Below are positions 47,914-56,698 of a stretch of 64,000 bases of DNA, in pieces; position 1 is the first letter of the stretch, and each line of letters starts with the position of its first letter. The notes beneath the pieces are model-generated. The model saw only the letters and a program-made list of their open reading frames with translations, was not told the DNA's origin and did not search any database. The stretch spans positions 558,001 to 622,000 of the forward strand of contig CAVOII010000010.1 in assembly GCA_963696025.1 (NCBI GenBank). Direction: 5' to 3'. The DNA comes from JABCYV01 sp963696025 (lineage in GTDB: Bacteria > Acidobacteriota > Terriglobia > Terriglobales > Acidobacteriaceae). Position numbers and translations under genes: made by a program.

Positions 47914-49366
47914 CCCTGTGCAAGGTCCGCTGATCAGGCCCCGCCGCTCGTTGGCTGGTGCAGTTGTGTTGATCGCGCTCGGAATCGTGTTTCTGCTCGG
48001 GACCATGGGCGTCTTGCACATGAACACGCTCGGGCACTTGTTCGCTCGTTACTGGCCGCTTCTGATCATTCTGTGGGGAGTGATCAAGCTGCTCGAATAT
48101 CAGCAGGCGCAGCGCGAGGGTGTGCGCCCACGCGGGATCGGCGCCGGCGGAGTTTTCTTATTGATCGTTCTGATTGTGGCTGGACTCTCTGCCACTCAGG
48201 CTTCCCGCCTCAACTGGGGAGAAATTCGCAACCAGATAAATATTGACGACGGCGATTTTCAGCTGTTTGGGCACAATTACAGTTATGACGATCAACTGCG
48301 GCAGACTTTTCCTGCAGGAGCCAGCCTACGCGTCAATAACACTCGCGGGGCGGTAAATGTGAAGCCCTCCGATGATGGCCAGATTCACGTGACCGTCCAC
48401 AAGAAAGTCAACGCGGAAAGCCAGTCAGACGCCGACAAGTTCAATGCGGGCGCCAAAACCCAGATCACGCTCAACGATGGCGTTGTCACACTGAATGCAA
48501 ACAATGAAGGCTCGAGCGATCATTCGATTACGGTTGATATGGATGTTTCCGTTCCACGCAAGGCCTCTGTTGTGGTCTCTACTCGCCACGGCGATGTGAA
48601 CGTCGCTGGGCGGGATGGGGACGCGGAAATCGCCGGCCAGCATGGCGACGTCTCGGTGACCGACATCAGTGGCAAAGTCAACCTGAACCTTGGACACAGC
48701 TCCGCCCGGGTTTCGCAGATTGCTGGAGACGTTTCCGTGCAAGGGACCGGGGATGATGTTTCGGTGCAGGATATTAAAGGCGCGTTGCGCTTGAGCGGTG
48801 AGTTCGACAGCATCAAGTTCGCCAAGATTGGTGGCCAGGTCACCTTCAAGTCAGCGCGGACTGACATGGAGTTCTCCAGCCTCAACGGCGACCTCGATAT
48901 GGACTCAGGTGACATGCGGGCCACTGGCGTGGTCGGGCCGTTTCGGTTGATCACTCGCTCGAAAGATATCCGGATGGACGGTATCTCGGGAGACGTTCGG
49001 CTGCAGGACCAGAACGGCGCAATCGAGCTGCGCATGAGCAAACTAGGCAGCATGCAAGTGGACAATCGTAACGGCGACATTCAGGTTTACGTGCCTGAAA
49101 AGGCCAACTTCCAACTGGAGGCACGGGCCCGCGGCGGCGAGGTAGAGTCCGACTTCAGCGAGCTGAAAGTCAGCAACGCAGACGACCAGGGCAGCGCCAC
49201 GGGCACGATTGGTGCAGGAGGACCGCGCCTGGTGCTCAACAATGAGCACGGGACGATTGGCATTCGCAAAGGATCACCACTGGCGGAAGTCTCAGCGCCA
49301 CCTCGATCTCCGAAAATCCCTAAAGCTCCGGTGCCACCTAAGGTGCCTGAGCCAACCGAAAACTAG
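47906..49366 (+). CDS. LiaF-like membrane / DUF4097 beta-repeat protein
   Basis: The protein has 486 residues. Helices at the N-terminus ('AGAVVLIALGIVFLLGTMGV', 'YWPLLIILWGVIKLLEY', 'GAGGVFLLIVLIVAGLSA') resemble LiaI/LiaF. The rest is a DUF4097 beta-helix-like repeat region: 'GAVNVKPSDDGQIHVTVHKK', 'RHGDVNVAGRDGDAEIAGQH', 'GDVSVTDISGKVNLNLGHSS', 'NGDLDMDSGDMRATGVVGPF', ending in a Pro/Lys tail. It overlaps the previous gene by eight bases. Similar sigma/anti-sigma/DUF4097 operons are widespread in Acidobacteriota and are presumed to react to cell-envelope damage. Confidence 0.9.
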   Translation: MASPVQGPLIRPRRSLAGAVVLIALGIVFLLGTMGVLHMNTLGHLFARYWPLLIILWGVIKLLEYQQAQREGVRPRGIGAGGVFLLIVLIVAGLSATQASRLNWGEIRNQINIDDGDFQLFGHNYSYDDQLRQTFPAGASLRVNNTRGAVNVKPSDDGQIHVTVHKKVNAESQSDADKFNAGAKTQITLNDGVVTLNANNEGSSDHSITVDMDVSVPRKASVVVSTRHGDVNVAGRDGDAEIAGQHGDVSVTDISGKVNLNLGHSSARVSQIAGDVSVQGTGDDVSVQDIKGALRLSGEFDSIKFAKIGGQVTFKSARTDMEFSSLNGDLDMDSGDMRATGVVGPFRLITRSKDIRMDGISGDVRLQDQNGAIELRMSKLGSMQVDNRNGDIQVYVPEKANFQLEARARGGEVESDFSELKVSNADDQGSATGTIGAGGPRLVLNNEHGTIGIRKGSPLAEVSAPPRSPKIPKAPVPPKVPEPTEN

Positions 49367-49456
49367 AAAGCGGAGAATGCAGGCGCGAGTCACTCGTACC
49401 GCGTTTCGTGGCTGGGCCGCACGAGCGAGCTCGCTCGCGCCTACGCGAGTTACAGG

Positions 49457-49603
49457 CTAGCGGGTGGACGAAGAAGTGGACGAAGTGCTCGATTTCAGGG
49501 CGATGAGCCCGACTCCCAACCCTCCAATGGCTCCGGCCAGCATCCCCATTAAAACCAGAACTATTGTGCTCTCGACTAGCGTGTCTCTGCCGGTTCTCCA
49601 CAT
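49457..49603 (-). CDS. 48-residue single-span membrane peptide
   Basis: An ATG at 49603 (minus strand) preceded by GAGAGGG opens a 48-codon frame. It begins 'MWRTGRDTLVESTIVLVLM', continues with a Gly-rich membrane helix ('GMLAGAIGGLGVGLIAL') and ends in a Ser/Thr tail ('KSSTSSTSSSTR'). The ribosome site, a single well-shaped hydrophobic segment and its position filling an otherwise empty 340-bp gap support a real gene. It is convergent with the DUF4097 gene. No family recognised; a small membrane regulator or stress peptide is possible. Confidence 0.65.
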   Translation of the reverse strand: MWRTGRDTLVESTIVLVLMGMLAGAIGGLGVGLIALKSSTSSTSSSTR

Positions 49604-49723
49604 AGAATCCCTCTCATTAAGTCACCAAAGAATTCTATCGCTTAAGCCTGTTTCGTCAAGACCACTAAAGCGCTAATGGAAGTTGAATGAACCGCCGAAC
49701 ACGCCGGACGCCGGGTCAAGTCT

Positions 49724-49844
49724 GAGAAGGAAGCGAGCCAAACGCGCGATTATTGCGTCGCAAGGAACGCGATGCCTCGCGCTCGTCCATCCTTCACTGC
49801 GCAAAGAACGCTTGCTCAGGATGACAACCAAACTGCACCACTAC
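49724..49844 (-). repeat. Inverted copy of the long repeat at 15005-15160
   Basis: 49793-49844 is an exact 52-bp reverse complement of 15005-15056, and 49724-49770 matches 15112-15158 with few differences. The two blocks are closer together here than in the other copy, so the middle varies. Confidence 0.8.
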
Positions 49845-49944
49845 CGGACGCTGCCCTCCACTTAACCTCTAACCCGCGTCCGTGTTATGTTCAGTGGCTT
49901 CTTCATTCACACACCAGAGCATCCGTAGAAGGGCAGGCTGAGAG

Positions 49945-50484
49945 ATGATCCGCGCGTATAAGGGCATGACACCGGCCATCCCGGCTTCGTGCTACATCGA
50001 CGAGTCGGCGCAGATCATCGGCGATGTGGTTCTCGGCGAGCACGCCAGCATCTGGATGAACGCTGTTCTGCGCGGGGACGTGAATTCTATCCGCGTGGGT
50101 GCGCACTCGAATGTGCAGGACTGCAGCGTGCTGCACGGCATGAAGGGGGAATACGCTGTGTCGATCGGTGAATACGTGACCGTGGGACACTCGGTCACGC
50201 TGCACGGTTGCGTCGTCGAAGACAGCTGTCTGATCGGCATGGGATCGATCATCCTGAATGGCGCGCGAATTGGCGCGGGATCGATCATCGCGGCGGGGAC
50301 ACTGATTCCAGAGAGGGCGGTGGTCGAGCCGGGTTCGCTGTGGATGGGCTCGCCCGGGACATTCCGCCGCAAGCTGGAGGAGAAAGATCAGGAAAGCGTC
50401 ATGCGCTATGCGCAGAATTATCTGGAGTACAAGGAATCGTATTTGCGGGAGCGGGCAAGTTCAGAGCGCATCGTACCGAAATGA
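49945..50484 (+). CDS. Gamma-class carbonic anhydrase family protein
   Basis: The protein has 179 residues forming a left-handed beta-helix of hexapeptide repeats ('IIGDVVLGEHASIWMNAVLR', 'VGAHSNVQDCSVLHG'). The zinc-ligand histidines are present in 'SVLHGMKG', 'VTVGHSVTLHGC', and a C-terminal helix closes the trimer ('YAQNYLEYKESYLRE'). The family hydrates CO2 or acts as a trimeric scaffold (YrdA/CaiE-like). Activity cannot be told from sequence alone. Confidence 0.9.
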   Translation: MIRAYKGMTPAIPASCYIDESAQIIGDVVLGEHASIWMNAVLRGDVNSIRVGAHSNVQDCSVLHGMKGEYAVSIGEYVTVGHSVTLHGCVVEDSCLIGMGSIILNGARIGAGSIIAAGTLIPERAVVEPGSLWMGSPGTFRRKLEEKDQESVMRYAQNYLEYKESYLRERASSERIVPK

Positions 50485-50486
50485 AT

Positions 50487-50606
50487 TGTCATCCTGAGCG
50501 CAGAACGAAGTTCGCGAAGCGAACTTCCTGCGGAGTCGAAGGATCCCTAATCCCGGCAGATGGCTCTAGGGATTCTTCGCTTCGCTCAGAATGGGTCGTT
50601 TGAGCC
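50487..50606 (+). repeat. Dispersed 'GTCATCCTGAGCG' repeat with long inverted arms
   Basis: TTGTCATCCTGAGCGCAG opens and CTTCGCTCAGAATGGGTCG closes the element. Inside, AGTTCGC-GAA-GCGAACT forms a perfect hairpin and GAGTCGAAGGATCCCTA recurs in other copies. It lies between the carbonic anhydrase gene and hisS. Confidence 0.7.
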
Positions 50607-50633
50607 AGAGCTAGAAGCTAGCAGCTAGAACTT

Positions 50634-51914
50634 ATGATTAAAGCTGTCCGAGGAACGCGCGATCTTCTCCCGCCGGAAACGGCGCTGTGGAACTCTGTTG
50701 AGGCGGCGGTGCGCGACGTCTTCCGCGCCTACAACTTCCAGGAGATTCGCACCCCGATTTTTGAAGAAACGCAGTTGTTTGCGCGTGCTGTCGGCGAGGA
50801 GACCGACGTAGTTTCGAAAGAGATGTACACGTGGGAAGATCGAGCGCGTGCCGAGAGCGAGAAAGGTCAGTCTCTTACACTTCGTCCCGAGAATACCGCC
50901 GGCGTGGTCCGTGCTTACATCGAGCACAAGCTTTGGGATCGAGGTCTCAACAAGCTCTACTACATCGGCCCGCAATTCCGCAGAGAACGTCCGCAAAAGG
51001 GACGCTACCGGCAGTTTTATCAGATAGGGGCGGAGGTAATCGGACCGGCGAGCGCCGGCAGCGAATCTCCAGCGCGCGATGCTGAAGTGTTGGAGCTCCT
51101 TGCGACATTGCTTGACCGCCTCGGCATAACCGGCTGGAACCTGGAACTCAATTCGGTAGGCTGCCCCAATGATCGCGCCGTCTACAACGAAGCTCTGCGG
51201 AAGGCGCTGGAGCCGGTAGTGGGACAGATGGACGCCGATTGCCAGCGCCGGGCGGTCACGAATCCGTTGCGTGTGTTTGACTGCAAGGTTCCGGCAGACC
51301 AGCCGATCATTGAGAAGCTGCCGCGCATCAGTGAATACCTCGACGAGCCTTGCCGCCAGCATTTCCAACAGGTACAGGAAATCTTGCGTTCGGTCGGTGT
51401 GCGATTTTCACTAAACGATCGCCTGGTGCGCGGCCTGGACTATTACACGCGCACCGCTTTCGAGTTCACGAACGGCGCGCTGGGCGCGCAGAATGCCATT
51501 CTCGGCGGAGGCCGCTACGACGGTCTTTCTGAATCGCTAGGTGGTCCTCCGGCTCCGGGCATCGGTTTTGCCATCGGCGAAGACCGTCTGGTGCTGGCTC
51601 TGAAAGAATCAGCCGAGGCGGTGCGACGCAAGCCAGATGTTTACATCGCGCCTTTGGGGGCAGGCATGGATCGGGAAGCGGCTCGCCTGGCGCGGGAATT
51701 GCGTCGTCATGACGTGGTAGTGGAGTTGGGTGACGAGAGCTTCCGTCTGAAGAAGTCGCTGGAGACTGGCAGCAAAATCGGCGCGCGCTTTGCTTTGATC
51801 GTGGGCGAGAATGAAGTCAAATCCGGTTCGTTTGCGTTGAAGGACCTGGAAACTGGAGAGCAACTTTCCGTTCCCCGCGCCGCATTGGCACAAAAAATTC
51901 AGCCCAGCCACTAA
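50634..51914 (+). CDS. hisS: Histidyl-tRNA synthetase
   Basis: The protein has 426 residues. It is a class II synthetase charging tRNA-His. Motif 1 region 'IKAVRGTRDLLPPETALWNS', motif 2 'QFRRERPQKGRYRQFYQIGA', histidine motifs 'LVRGLDYYTRTAFEF' and 'AILGGGRYDGL', and motif 3 'PAPGIGFAIGEDRLVLAL' are intact. The C-terminal anticodon-binding domain ('DVYIAPLGAGMDREAARLAR') is complete. Confidence 0.98.
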   Translation: MIKAVRGTRDLLPPETALWNSVEAAVRDVFRAYNFQEIRTPIFEETQLFARAVGEETDVVSKEMYTWEDRARAESEKGQSLTLRPENTAGVVRAYIEHKLWDRGLNKLYYIGPQFRRERPQKGRYRQFYQIGAEVIGPASAGSESPARDAEVLELLATLLDRLGITGWNLELNSVGCPNDRAVYNEALRKALEPVVGQMDADCQRRAVTNPLRVFDCKVPADQPIIEKLPRISEYLDEPCRQHFQQVQEILRSVGVRFSLNDRLVRGLDYYTRTAFEFTNGALGAQNAILGGGRYDGLSESLGGPPAPGIGFAIGEDRLVLALKESAEAVRRKPDVYIAPLGAGMDREAARLARELRRHDVVVELGDESFRLKKSLETGSKIGARFALIVGENEVKSGSFALKDLETGEQLSVPRAALAQKIQPSH

Positions 51915-52061
51915 GTTGAGAGGAGATCCCTTGAAATGCCGGCAATTGGGACTACCTCGTTGACATGTAAGCTGGCAGACCCTATTATCTGCACGGCTGG
52001 GGCGTGAAGGCCGCTGTCTTCCCAAGCAATCTCTAACAAAACGACGAAGGAGAAACGCTCG

Positions 52062-52601
52062 ATGAAGCGGACATCAACCACAATCACTTTCCTTACTTTA
52101 CTTCTGCTGACGGCAATTTCTGCTCAGGCTCAAATGCCAATGCCGAAGCCGGGGCCGGAACTCAAGAAGCTCGATTATTTCGCCGGCACCTGGACCATGG
52201 ATGGCGACACGAAGCAGGGACCAATGGGGCCGGGTGGAAAATTCTCCGGCACTGACCACAACCAATGGATGGACGGCGGCTATTTCCTGGTTTTGCATTC
52301 GGATTTCAAGAGCTCGATGGGCAGCGGCACCTCGACGGCGTACATGGGCTACAACGCCGACGAGAAGCACTATACCTACGACGAGTTCAATACTATGGGC
52401 GAAGCTGTACATTCCAAGGGCACGGTGGATGGCGACACCTGGACTTGGAACAGCGACGATAAGATGGGCGGCATGACCATGAAGGGCCGCTTCACCGCGA
52501 AGGTAGTGTCGCCGACTTCATACAATTTCAAGTTTGAGATGTCGCAAGACGGCACCAACTGGACCAGCGTGATGGACGGAAAAGCCACGAAGATGAAGTA
52601 A
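52062..52601 (+). CDS. Exported DUF1579 protein
   Basis: The protein has 179 residues: signal peptide ('TITFLTLLLLTAISAQAQ'), then a DUF1579 lipocalin-like barrel: 'PGPELKKLDYFAGTWTMDGD', 'DHNQWMDGGYFLVLHSDFKS', 'AYMGYNADEKHYTYDEFNTM'. It is common in Acidobacteriota with unknown ligand. A strong AAGGAGAA precedes the ATG. It sits between hisS and aspS on the same strand. Confidence 0.92.
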   Translation: MKRTSTTITFLTLLLLTAISAQAQMPMPKPGPELKKLDYFAGTWTMDGDTKQGPMGPGGKFSGTDHNQWMDGGYFLVLHSDFKSSMGSGTSTAYMGYNADEKHYTYDEFNTMGEAVHSKGTVDGDTWTWNSDDKMGGMTMKGRFTAKVVSPTSYNFKFEMSQDGTNWTSVMDGKATKMK

Positions 52602-52744
52602 AACAAGTAGGGACGGAGGGCTTCTCTGTCCCTGTTCTTTTCTCCTAATGTACGCCGCCGCTGCTTTCTCATCCCACCATTTATAATCCTGAGTCTTATA
52701 ATCCTGGATCGGCTTTGAGCCGTATTCTCCGCTGAAGGTACCCT

Positions 52745-54583
52745 TTGCTCGATTTCCTTGGCGATCTGCGACGTACTCACATGTGCGGTGCCCTGCGCGC
52801 CGCGGATTCCGGTAAGAAGGCGGTGCTTATGGGCTGGGTCAATCGGCGCCGCGACCTTGGCAACCTGATTTTTGTGGACGTGCGCGATCGCACCGGCGTT
52901 ACTCAAGTCGTCTTTAACAAAGAACGCGATCCCGCAACTCATGGAAAGGCCAGTACCTTGCGGAACGAGTACGTCATCGCCGTGATCGGAAAAGCCAAGC
53001 AACGAGTTCCTGACACTATCAACAGGAATATTCCGACCGGTGAAGTTGAATTGATCGCGGAAGAACTGCGGATTCTGAACGAGTCCAAACAGCCGCCGTT
53101 TCTGCCCGGTGAAACGGTGCTGCCCAATGAAGAAATGCGCCTGAAGTATCGTTACATCGATTTGCGCCGTGATGCCATGCAGCAGAATATCGAGTTGCGG
53201 CATAGAGTCTCAATCGCGATTCGTGATTATCTCTCGGCAGAAGGATTCTTTGAGATCGAGACTCCGTTCATGACGCGCTCCACGCCCGAAGGCGCGCGCG
53301 ACTATCTCGTCCCCAGCCGGGTGCAGCCGGGGAGTTTTTATGCGCTGCCGCAGTCGCCGCAACTGTTCAAACAGATCCTGATGATCTCTGGCTTTGACCG
53401 CTACTTCCAGATAGTGCGCTGCTTCCGCGACGAAGACTTGCGCGCCGACCGCCAACCGGAGTTCACACAGGTCGATCTGGAGATGTCGTACCCGCAGCCC
53501 GAGCGCGTGTGGGAAGTCGTGGAAGGCTTCCTGACTGCCGCTTTCAAAGCGGCCGGCGATGACGTCAAGACGCCGTTCCCGCGCATGAGCTACGACGAAG
53601 CCATTCGTCTCTATGGCAGCGACAAGCCGGATATGCGCCTGCCGGCAATGACAGATGTGCGCGAAGCGTTCACCGCTGCCGACCTCACGACCCTTGCGGT
53701 GAACCCCAGCCTGCCGATTGTGGCTATCCGAATTCCGCAGGTCGGCGAGCTCTCCCGCAAGGATCGTGACGAAATCAAGTCGCTATTCATTGCTAAGGGA
53801 AGCGCGAAACTATTTGAAGACTTCAAGCGGCTGGAGAAAAATTCTCCTCAGGCAGCCGCCGGCATTCGCCAAAAGAGCGCTGCCGAAGCGAACGATCTTG
53901 TCGTCGTCGTCGCCGGCGACGGCAAGCCGGGAGAGCACAAGTCCGAAGGCGGCGTTAAGCCGGAGGTCAAGCAGCATGACCACGCGGTCTATACTGCCGC
54001 AGGACTGCTACGGATCGCCCTGGCACAGAAGTACGCGGAGAGGCACGGTGCCTTCAAAAAGAGTGGCGATCCGGCGAAAGATTTTCGCTTTCTTTGGGTT
54101 ACCGATTTTCCCATGTTCGAATGGGACGAGGACGGCAAGCGCTGGGCGGCAGCTCACCATCCGTTCACTTCGCCGCACGAACACGATCTGGACAAGCTCG
54201 AGTCGGACCCGGTTGCCGTGCGAGCCTTGGCTTACGATGTCGTCTTGAACGGCACCGAGCTGGGCTCCGGGTCGATTCGTATTCACCGTCAGGACATCCA
54301 ACGCAAAATCTTCCATGCCCTCGGCATGACTGAAGAAGAAGCCCGCTCCCGCTTCGGCTTCTTCCTGGAAGCGTTAGAGTACGGCACTCCTCCACATGGC
54401 GGTATCGCGCTGGGACTCGACCGCATTGTAATGATTCTGGCTGGCGCCGACAGTCTGCGTGAAGTAATCCCGTTTCCCAAAACCGCCCGGGCTGTGGATT
54501 TGATGGTCGACGCTCCAACCCCGGTGAGTGAAGCTCAGTTGAAGGAGCTGGGAATTAGCGTAAGGCCTCCGGCCCAAAAGTGA
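52745..54583 (+). CDS. aspS: Aspartyl-tRNA synthetase
   Basis: The protein has 612 residues, the bacterial type with a GAD insertion. The N-terminal OB-fold binds the anticodon ('GWVNRRRDLGNLIFVDVRDR'). Motif 2 is 'CFRDEDLRADRQPEFTQVDL' and motif 3 is 'GLDRIVMILAGADSLREVIP'; 'HPFTSPHEHDLDKL' is also typical. The start is taken as TTG 52745 ('MLDFLGDLRRTHMCGAL'), since synthetases of this type begin before 'RTH.CG'; ATG 52781 would cut that. Whether it also charges tRNA-Asn cannot be judged. Confidence 0.97.
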   Translation: MLDFLGDLRRTHMCGALRAADSGKKAVLMGWVNRRRDLGNLIFVDVRDRTGVTQVVFNKERDPATHGKASTLRNEYVIAVIGKAKQRVPDTINRNIPTGEVELIAEELRILNESKQPPFLPGETVLPNEEMRLKYRYIDLRRDAMQQNIELRHRVSIAIRDYLSAEGFFEIETPFMTRSTPEGARDYLVPSRVQPGSFYALPQSPQLFKQILMISGFDRYFQIVRCFRDEDLRADRQPEFTQVDLEMSYPQPERVWEVVEGFLTAAFKAAGDDVKTPFPRMSYDEAIRLYGSDKPDMRLPAMTDVREAFTAADLTTLAVNPSLPIVAIRIPQVGELSRKDRDEIKSLFIAKGSAKLFEDFKRLEKNSPQAAAGIRQKSAAEANDLVVVVAGDGKPGEHKSEGGVKPEVKQHDHAVYTAAGLLRIALAQKYAERHGAFKKSGDPAKDFRFLWVTDFPMFEWDEDGKRWAAAHHPFTSPHEHDLDKLESDPVAVRALAYDVVLNGTELGSGSIRIHRQDIQRKIFHALGMTEEEARSRFGFFLEALEYGTPPHGGIALGLDRIVMILAGADSLREVIPFPKTARAVDLMVDAPTPVSEAQLKELGISVRPPAQK

Positions 54584-54688
54584 GACCTGTAAGAATCTTC
54601 GTGGTCGGCGTTGCTGTTCTGGTCGCGGTCCTGCAGGCGAGAATCAAGGCTAGGTTATATTCGCGGCGATGAATCGGTCCCCCCCCTC

Positions 54689-55099
54689 TCACTTGGAAGC
54701 AGCCCTCTGCTTGCGGAAGGCGTGGAGAATCACGGCGCTGCTGATGGCAAAGCTGCCGATGGCTGCCAGCGCCAGGCTCTCCGTAATCTGAGGACTTAAA
54801 TGCAGCAGATCGCCAAAGAGCGCGGCGACAGCGAGAACAATCCCCAAGATATTCAGCCAGACGGGTGGACGTACGGCATCGATTTTCTGACGATTGTGAA
54901 GCCGCAGTTGGAGCAGCACGGCGACCAGTCCGATGGCGCCAACTACCACCACGGCAAGAGGACTGAAGAATGCGCCCTTGTTGGTGAAAAGGACGACCAG
55001 GCCGAGGACACCACAGAGCAGGGCAGAGGCAATCACCGTCCAACGGCGAGGCAGGGATGAAGAGTTGGTCAATTCGTCCTCAGGCACGAATGACCCCAT
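54689..55099 (-). CDS. Four-helix membrane protein of unknown function
   Basis: The protein has 136 residues with four predicted membrane helices ('WTVIASALLCGVLGLVVLFT', 'FSPLAVVVVGAIGLVAVLLQ', 'WLNILGIVLAVAALFGDLLH', 'SLALAAIGSFAISSAVILHA') and short charged ends. No family recognised. It is convergent with aspS. A competing frame on the same strand (54555-55043) has no membrane logic and is taken as a shadow. Confidence 0.75.
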   Translation of the reverse strand: MGSFVPEDELTNSSSLPRRWTVIASALLCGVLGLVVLFTNKGAFFSPLAVVVVGAIGLVAVLLQLRLHNRQKIDAVRPPVWLNILGIVLAVAALFGDLLHLSPQITESLALAAIGSFAISSAVILHAFRKQRAASK

Positions 55100-55173
55100 T
55101 GTAGACAGACTGAGGTGCAGTTGCGAGTGTCGAATGAAACACCAATGAACCGAGGCTCCTCGCGACCAGCCGA

Positions 55174-56613
55174 TTACTTGGCAACGTAGTTGGCTTTCAA
55201 TTCTCCGACAATCCTCTGGAACTCGGGATCTGAGCGTAAGGATTGCAAATTCCCATCTTTCTCGAGTACTTCAGGGTTTTTGAGGCCACGCTTGATCGAC
55301 TCCCGGACGGCCTTGATCGCGATCTTCCGGTCGCCCATGGCGGCGTGAGTCTCGGCCAGCAGCAGGCTGGGCCAAGGTTCTTGCGGTGTGATGTCGGCCA
55401 TGAGTTGAAAGTAAACTTCCGCCCTCCCAAAATGCTTTTGTTCCAACTCAGCTTGTCCGGCCTCGATGCCCTGGGCCCAAAGAGTGTTGAATGCCCGCAA
55501 CATTACCAGACCCTTCGGTTCGGACTTCGAGTGCTCACCCTGAGATTTAAGCCGGGTCATGGCGCCGGAAATGTCCGTTGCCAGCGTCAGTCTGGCCTCG
55601 GAGTCGGCATCGGCCAATTCGGCGATTTTTGATGCGACTTCCCCGGTCAGGACGTCTTGATCGGTAATTTCGGTGTGCTCCTTCTTCAGCGCCTGTTTCA
55701 ATGCCGCGGACTTCTTTAGGGACGTCAATTTTTCTTCATATTCCTTTACATCCTTAAAGCCGCCAAAGTCGGAAACTAAGGATCGATATGCATTCAGTTG
55801 GGCGATGGCGTGTCCACGTTTCTCGGCGTCAACCGCTTCGCCTTGCATGCGCTTGTAGGCGCGCTCGATGAAAGCCGGGTCCTGCGGCTGTGCGCCCGCT
55901 TGCATGGCCTTCAGATGAATCCATTCGACTGCGTCTTCCAGCACTTCAGGCGGCGCCCATTGATGGGGTCCGGGAAATTCTCGCACCCGGTAAGCTTCGC
56001 CGTTCTCCTCCCGTTCACGCCGCGCGGTCATGACTTCCGGCCAGTTAAAGTCCTGATTGCCGATGGAGAAAAAATATAGAAACGAGTCTTTTTGATGAGG
56101 TCCGCCAGTGTTGGGATAGCCGGCGCCATTCGCGATCACGCTCGCAATCTTGCACTGCGGACAGCGCAGCGCCACCAGCCCGGCGACGCGCGCGCCACCT
56201 GAAAAACCTGAGGTGTAAGTTTGTCGTTCATCCAAAGAGAGCCGCAGATGGGTGTCTCGCCACACCGCATTCGCGGCCTTCGAGGCTTCTGCCATGGCGA
56301 AATTCTGCGAGTTGTTGGAGCCCGCGACGATGTAGCCATATCTCTCGGCGGCGTCTTTATAAAGCTTAACTGGAATTTTGCCTCTTGCCCCAGGATCGAA
56401 TGCATAAATGATGGGCCAGCGTTTCGAGGGAGTATAGGCGGAAGGTAGGTAGAGAGCGTAGGTTTCTGACGCATCGTCGGCACACGCGACGCTGTCGATG
56501 ACCTGGCCGAGGGGGAGCGCAGCCAGCGGCTGGTTTCCGGCGGTTTGCGCGCGCAGGGGCAACATCACCAGACCGAAAACAAGCCCAATCAAGCTTGTGG
56601 TCCGCAATTTCAT
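55174..56613 (-). CDS. Exported alpha/beta hydrolase (esterase-like) with helical TPR-like C-terminus
   Basis: The protein has 479 residues: signal peptide ('SLIGLVFGLVMLPLRAQTA'), an alpha/beta hydrolase domain (about 35-235) and a helical repeat region (about 250-479, e.g. 'WPSLLLAETHAAMGDRKIAI' with 'AVRESIKRGLKN'). The nucleophile elbow is GFSGG ('TYTSGFSGGARVAGLVALR'). The catalytic His is probably in 'FPGPHQWAPPE'. It resembles PHB-depolymerase/feruloyl-esterase-like members; the substrate is not determined. AAGGAGACG precedes the ATG. Confidence 0.85.
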   Translation of the reverse strand: MKLRTTSLIGLVFGLVMLPLRAQTAGNQPLAALPLGQVIDSVACADDASETYALYLPSAYTPSKRWPIIYAFDPGARGKIPVKLYKDAAERYGYIVAGSNNSQNFAMAEASKAANAVWRDTHLRLSLDERQTYTSGFSGGARVAGLVALRCPQCKIASVIANGAGYPNTGGPHQKDSFLYFFSIGNQDFNWPEVMTARREREENGEAYRVREFPGPHQWAPPEVLEDAVEWIHLKAMQAGAQPQDPAFIERAYKRMQGEAVDAEKRGHAIAQLNAYRSLVSDFGGFKDVKEYEEKLTSLKKSAALKQALKKEHTEITDQDVLTGEVASKIAELADADSEARLTLATDISGAMTRLKSQGEHSKSEPKGLVMLRAFNTLWAQGIEAGQAELEQKHFGRAEVYFQLMADITPQEPWPSLLLAETHAAMGDRKIAIKAVRESIKRGLKNPEVLEKDGNLQSLRSDPEFQRIVGELKANYVAK

Positions 56614-56648
56614 GCCGTCTCCTTACCTCCCGGGCCATGACGCGCAAA

Positions 56649-56670
56649 AGGGGAAGCCGAAGCTTCCCCT
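56649..56670 (-). terminator. Rho-independent terminator of the aldehyde dehydrogenase gene
   Basis: On the minus strand a perfect 9-bp stem AGGGGAAGC-TTCG-GCTTCCCCT with a stable TTCG loop is followed by TTT. It is 28 bp after the aldehyde dehydrogenase stop. Confidence 0.85.
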
Positions 56671-56698
56671 GATTGAAGCCGTGCCGCACGAGGCCAAT

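Noticed and set aside
47906..49366. Repeat-rich DUF4097 region as a possible adhesin array or CRISPR-like DNA repeat
   Set aside because: The periodicity is at protein level with divergent codons; no direct DNA repeats with spacers are present.
49400..49450. GAGCGAGCTCGCTC palindrome as a recombination site
   Set aside because: It is a simple self-complementary string between convergent genes, more likely part of a bidirectional terminator; no integrase or second copy is present.
54555..55043. 162-residue minus-strand frame
   Set aside because: Overlaps the four-helix membrane protein frame, which has clear membrane logic; this one is Arg/Cys/Ser-rich shadow sequence.
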